Part shown: in pieces, positions 60,878 to 64,000 of the stretch | Layout: every line of letters begins with the position of its first letter | Position numbering within the stretch: position 1 is the stretch's first letter | Source of the DNA: DATFQE01 sp963733845 | GTDB lineage: Bacteria; Actinomycetota; Thermoleophilia; Gaiellales; Gaiellaceae | Direction of reading: 5' to 3' | Assembly: GCA_963733845.1 (NCBI GenBank) | Contig: CAVTEM010000007.1 | Location: 310,001 to 374,000, forward strand | DNA length: 64,000 bases | The notes under the pieces: model-generated | Told to the model about the DNA's origin: nothing | Seen by the model: only the letters and a program-made list of their open reading frames with translations | Databases searched by the model: none | Position numbers and translations under genes: made by a program

Positions 60878-62062
60878 CTACGCGCCGGCCTTGCCGATCT
60901 GGTGGTGCCAGGGCCGCCACCAGCGCGTGAGGCCCGTGTGGTCGCTGCCGCCTTCGCGCGCGATCACCATGATGTCGCGGTGCGTCGGCTGGCTCAGGCG
61001 CTCGTGCGTCCACACGATCACCGCGTCGTTGCCGTCGAAGTAGCAGAACACCCGGCCGCCCGGCTTGTTGACGCCGTGCTGCCACTCGAGCTCGCCGCCC
61101 CACACGAACGCGTTGCACTTGCCGCTGTCGCGCTTGATGTCGGCTCGCTTGCCCAGCTCGCTGCGGTACGCCTCGGCCAGGGCGAGGCCGTTCGGGTAGC
61201 GCGAGATCTCCCAGCGGTCGGGCATCCCTCCGGCAGGCACGCACGCCGCCGTCTCGTCCGCCCTCGCCTCCGGCGACGGCTGTACCTGGCAGTCCTTCCA
61301 GATCGCCGCGGGCACAACCGACGCGAGCCCGGTCGCAGCGACCTCCTGCCCGGCCGGCGACGCGGGAGGCGGCGAGGCGGCCCCGCTCGGCTCGGCGCCT
61401 CCACCGGCGGTGAGGTAGACGACCGCAGCGGCGGTAACGGAAGCGATCGCGACGACGATCGCACCGAGCCTCCAGCTGAGCGCCGGGCGCGGCTTGCCGA
61501 AGATCATCACGACCCAGCGGTTGGACGGACGTGCGTCGAGCTCCGAGTAGACCTTGTAGATGTGGATCGGGTCGGGAATGTTCTTGAGGCGCACCCGCCC
61601 GCCGTCGCTGTAATGGAGCCCGCCGAGCCGTCCTGCCATGCGCGAGGTCGCCTCGCTGATGATCACCTCGCCGCCCGAGGCACGGCCGCACAGTCGGGCC
61701 GCCACGTTCAGCGCTGCTCCGCGGAAGCTCCCGTCCTCGAGCTGCACCGCCTCGCCGGAGTCGATCCCGATCCCGACCCGCAGCGGGACGTCCAGCTCGG
61801 CCGCGGTCTCCTGGAACTGAGCCTGCAGGTCGACGGCCGCCCGGATCGCCTGGCGAGCGGACGTGAACACGACGAGCGCCTCGTCGCCGCGCATCTCGAC
61901 GAGCTGCCCCTCGTGGGCAGCGACGTCCTCGTCCACGATCGCCGAAAACTTCGCCGACAGCGCCGCGGCCGCCTCGTCCCCACACTCCTCGGTGTAACGG
62001 GAGTAGCCGCGGATGTCGGCGATCACGAACGTGCGTACACCGCCGATCTCTTCGTTCACCAT
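60878..62062 (-). CDS. Class III nucleotide cyclase with C-terminal membrane anchor and extracellular domain
   Basis: 394 aa. Residues 1-175 are the cyclase domain: FVIADIRGYSRYTEECGDEA with the first metal Asp, QLVEMRGDEALVVF with the second Asp, VGIGIDSGEAV, and GAALNVAARLCGRA with the transition-state Asn and Arg. Where adenylate cyclases have Lys (xKxxGD), this protein has Glu, and the second specificity position reads Ser rather than Asp. That is closer to guanylate cyclases, so the product may be cGMP (inference). One membrane helix (GAIVVAIASVTAAAVVYLTA) leads to a Cys-containing outside domain of about 150 residues. The start is ATG 62062 or GTG 62059; CATACT lies just upstream. Confidence 0.88.
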   Translation of the reverse strand: MVNEEIGGVRTFVIADIRGYSRYTEECGDEAAAALSAKFSAIVDEDVAAHEGQLVEMRGDEALVVFTSARQAIRAAVDLQAQFQETAAELDVPLRVGIGIDSGEAVQLEDGSFRGAALNVAARLCGRASGGEVIISEATSRMAGRLGGLHYSDGGRVRLKNIPDPIHIYKVYSELDARPSNRWVVMIFGKPRPALSWRLGAIVVAIASVTAAAVVYLTAGGGAEPSGAASPPPASPAGQEVAATGLASVVPAAIWKDCQVQPSPEARADETAACVPAGGMPDRWEISRYPNGLALAEAYRSELGKRADIKRDSGKCNAFVWGGELEWQHGVNKPGGRVFCYFDGNDAVIVWTHERLSQPTHRDIMVIAREGGSDHTGLTRWWRPWHHQIGKAGA

Positions 62063-62296
62063 TGTCAGTATGCCTCCATGGGCGCCGGACGACCACGGCG
62101 GCGCGGCGCTGAACCTGCGATTGCTCGCTTCATCCCAGCCGAACGCTGCCAGACGGCCGTCGGTGACTCTGACATGCGAGCGACACTAGAAGTGTCAAAG
62201 GCCTGACACAAGCCCCGACTCCCTTGACCGGAGAATGGCCTTCGCGCCACTCTGGAGGAAGGAGCTGCCGTCGCTCGATGATGTGAGAGGAAGTGG

Positions 62297-63470
62297 ATGC
62301 CCAGCACGGAGCGGCAACCCTCCCATTCCGAGCTCGTCCGCAACGCCGAGGAGCGTGTGCGCCGACTCTACCGCCAGTACCAGGGCGCCAGCGGCGAGCG
62401 ACGCCGCAAGCTGCGCCGGCGGGTGGAGCTCGCGATCGATCGCCTGCGCACACTGAGGGCGGAATCACCCAGGCCGCCTCGCCCGCAGGCCCGCCTTCGC
62501 GCGTGGTACTCGTCGCTCGGCAAGGGTGCTAGGTCACTCGTGGCCGTCGTGCTCGCCGCAGGCGCCGTCGCCACGTCCATCGGCGCGATCCTCGCTCTCT
62601 GGCCGAACCCGCCCGTGCCGACCCCGGAGCTCAACGCGGAGCTCAGCGAGCTCGTCGTCGACGAGAACGTCACGCTCGAGGAGTACACGGCGCGTCAGGA
62701 GGAGCTGAAGGGCTCCTCGGCGCCGAGCCCGGCGTCGCAGCGCCACACGGCGGCGCTGACCGTGCCGGTCGAGACGCAGCCCGCCATCGAGGCCGAGACG
62801 ACCGAAACGGAGACGGACCGAAACCGAGACCACGGAGACCGAGACCACGGAGACGGACACGGCGGAGACGGAGACCACCGAGACCGAGACCGTGCCAACC
62901 GAGACCGGCGGCGACGACGACATCGTGGTGACCCCCACCCTGAGCGACGAAGCGCGAGTACACCTGCGCGAAGGCGTTCGTCGAGCTCTCGGGCAGGGCG
63001 ACGCCCCCACTTTCTCCGTCGGAAAGGCCTGCGAAGACGGGTTGAACGAGCCCGACTGCGGCCTCAGCAGCGCAGCACTGTTCATGCAGCTGAGCGAGGA
63101 CTCGAGCCCGAGCGACCTGGCGGAGCGCCTGCTCGAGATCCTGGAGGGGACGAGGACCCAGGAGACGGAGTCAGGAACCGACGAGCCGGTCGGAGTGACG
63201 GTCAACTACCGCATCTCACTGACGGGCTTCGACGGCCGAGAGGTCGACGTCCGCTGGGAGCTGCACAGGCCCGGCGGCCCGTTGCTGCCGCACGAGTGGC
63301 TGAAGAACCAGCGTGCGGGTCTGTTGAGAGGCGAAGCTGAGAAGGACTCCGCCAGCCCGTACTTCTGGATTCCGCTGCCCGAGGAGCCAGGCCCCTTCTT
63401 CATCCGTCTGACCGCGCGTGACGAGGAGGGCGACATCAAGGCCCGCGCTGACACCGGGCGCTTTCGATAG
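62297..63470 (+). CDS. Single-span membrane protein with Thr/Glu-repeat stalk (one frame break)
   Basis: About 390 codons. A basic cytoplasmic N-terminus (RNAEERVRRLYRQYQGASGE) precedes one membrane helix near residue 80 (SLVAVVLAAGAVATSIGAIL). A stalk of alternating Glu-Thr pairs (about residues 165-200) then leads to a C-terminal domain (FSVGKACEDGLNEPDCGLSS; NYRISLTGFDGREVDVRWEL; YFWIPLPEEPGPFFIRLTAR). The domain order suggests a surface protein on a flexible stalk. A single extra base near 62816, inside the repeats, shifts the frame by +1. ATG 62297 has a GAGAGGAAG site. The family is not recognised. Confidence 0.7.
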
Positions 63471-63499
63471 AACCGCAACCGGCCAGCCGCCCGTTTGAC

Positions 63500-63505
63500 T
63501 AGGGT
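63500..63505 (+). promoter_or_regulatory. Candidate -10 element of the glycoside hydrolase gene
   Basis: TAGGGT, 11 nt before the ATG at 63517, giving a leader of only about 4 nt and no ribosome-binding site. Confidence 0.4.
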
Positions 63506-63516
63506 GCCAGCGCCAA

Positions 63517-64000
63517 ATGCGCCGCCCAGTCCTGATCGCGATCCTTCTGGCCGCCTTCTGGGCGCCGGAGGCGCACGCCACCACTCTGGTCAAGTACGGC
63601 ATCCAGGACGACAACTGGATCCTCAACGGGCCCGGGAAGCTCGGAAAGCGCCTCGACACGATCGACGGGCTCGGCGTCGACGTCGTCCGCTTCACGCTCG
63701 AGTGGAACAAGGTCGAGCCGGCCAAGGGCCGGTTCAACTGGGGACGCACCGACCAGGTCCTGCGTGGCCTGCAGACACGTGGCATCCAGCCGGTCGTCAC
63801 GCTGGTCGGGACTCCGGGCTGGGCGAACGGCGGCCGCGCGCCCAGGTTCGCGCCCCCGAGCGGCAAGGATTTCGCCGCGTTCGCCGGCGCCGCGGCCAAG
63901 CGCTACCCGTTCGTGCGCTACTGGCTGATCTGGAACGAGCCGAACCTCCGCCGCTGGCTCGAGCCGACGGTGCCGGGCACGTACGTCCGGCGACTGCTCA
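63517..64000 (+). CDS. Secreted glycoside hydrolase, TIM-barrel type (N-terminal part)
   Basis: Open to the window end; 161 codons are visible. Signal peptide RRPVLIAILLAAFWAPEAHA, then the first strands of a (beta/alpha)8 barrel: TLVKYGIQDDNWIL, LGVDVVRFTLEWNKVEPAKG, QPVVTLVGTPGWANGG, and YWLIWNEPNLRRWLEP, where the Glu of the NEP motif is the expected acid/base of clan GH-A enzymes (GH5/GH39-like). A secreted polysaccharide-degrading enzyme is inferred; the exact family cannot be set from this fragment. Confidence 0.85.
   Translation, partial: MRRPVLIAILLAAFWAPEAHATTLVKYGIQDDNWILNGPGKLGKRLDTIDGLGVDVVRFTLEWNKVEPAKGRFNWGRTDQVLRGLQTRGIQPVVTLVGTPGWANGGRAPRFAPPSGKDFAAFAGAAAKRYPFVRYWLIWNEPNLRRWLEPTVPGTYVRRLL

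Overview
The window is GC-rich (about 70 %), with strongly G/C-ending codons, many GTG and TTG starts, frequent 4-nt stop/start overlaps, SARP/AfsR-type and LuxR/TPR regulators, a class II ribonucleotide reductase, LtrA, DUF6351 and Holin-X-like proteins. Together these point to a high-GC actinobacterium, most likely a soil member of the Thermoleophilia (inference; no rRNA or marker gene is present to prove it). At least ten genes appear to be expressed from leaderless or near-leaderless transcripts, with a TANNNT hexamer 6-9 nt upstream of the start codon. Terminators are long perfect hairpins without T-tracts.

Layout. 1-7.5 kb: the 3' end of nrdJ; a leftward cluster of a MIP18/DUF59 protein, an amidohydrolase, a cNMP-binding/Gfo-Idh-like fusion and a small ORF; a monooxygenase-like protein and a small ORF sharing one leader motif; an S8 peptidase remnant; a DUF899 protein. 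7.5-12.8 kb: a secreted DUF6351 hydrolase divergent from a padR-membrane protein operon, then ltrA. 12.9-23 kb: two large secreted repeat proteins (a prealbumin-like 273-bp tandem repeat protein and an RTX-like protein) flanking an alpha/beta hydrolase. 23-31 kb: a cupin/membrane protein pair divergent from an AfsR-type regulator, a BNR-repeat protein, a MoaD-like protein, two metallo-beta-lactamase-fold proteins and a cupin. 31.2-39.9 kb: a complete kdp potassium-uptake operon with two additional microproteins around KdpF, kdpDE, and a convergent DUF389 gene.

41.0-51.9 kb holds a 3436-residue secreted RHS/YD-repeat protein. It ends in a NucA/NucB-like DNase domain and is followed by an overlapping SMI1/KNR4 (SUKH) gene: a polymorphic toxin-immunity pair and the most striking system here. 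52-64 kb carries a membrane protein and an ASCH gene sharing one symmetric promoter, an O-antigen-ligase-like protein, a proline-rich secreted protein, a vanadium haloperoxidase, a Holin-X-like protein, a LuxR regulator, a methyltransferase, a class III nucleotide cyclase, a membrane-anchored Thr/Glu-repeat protein and the start of a glycoside hydrolase.

A global caveat: about 25 reading-frame breaks are visible. Every one whose direction can be read is a +1 insertion, and most lie in or near repeats. This looks like residual insertion error of a long-read assembly rather than real decay, so most broken genes are annotated as CDS with the break position stated.
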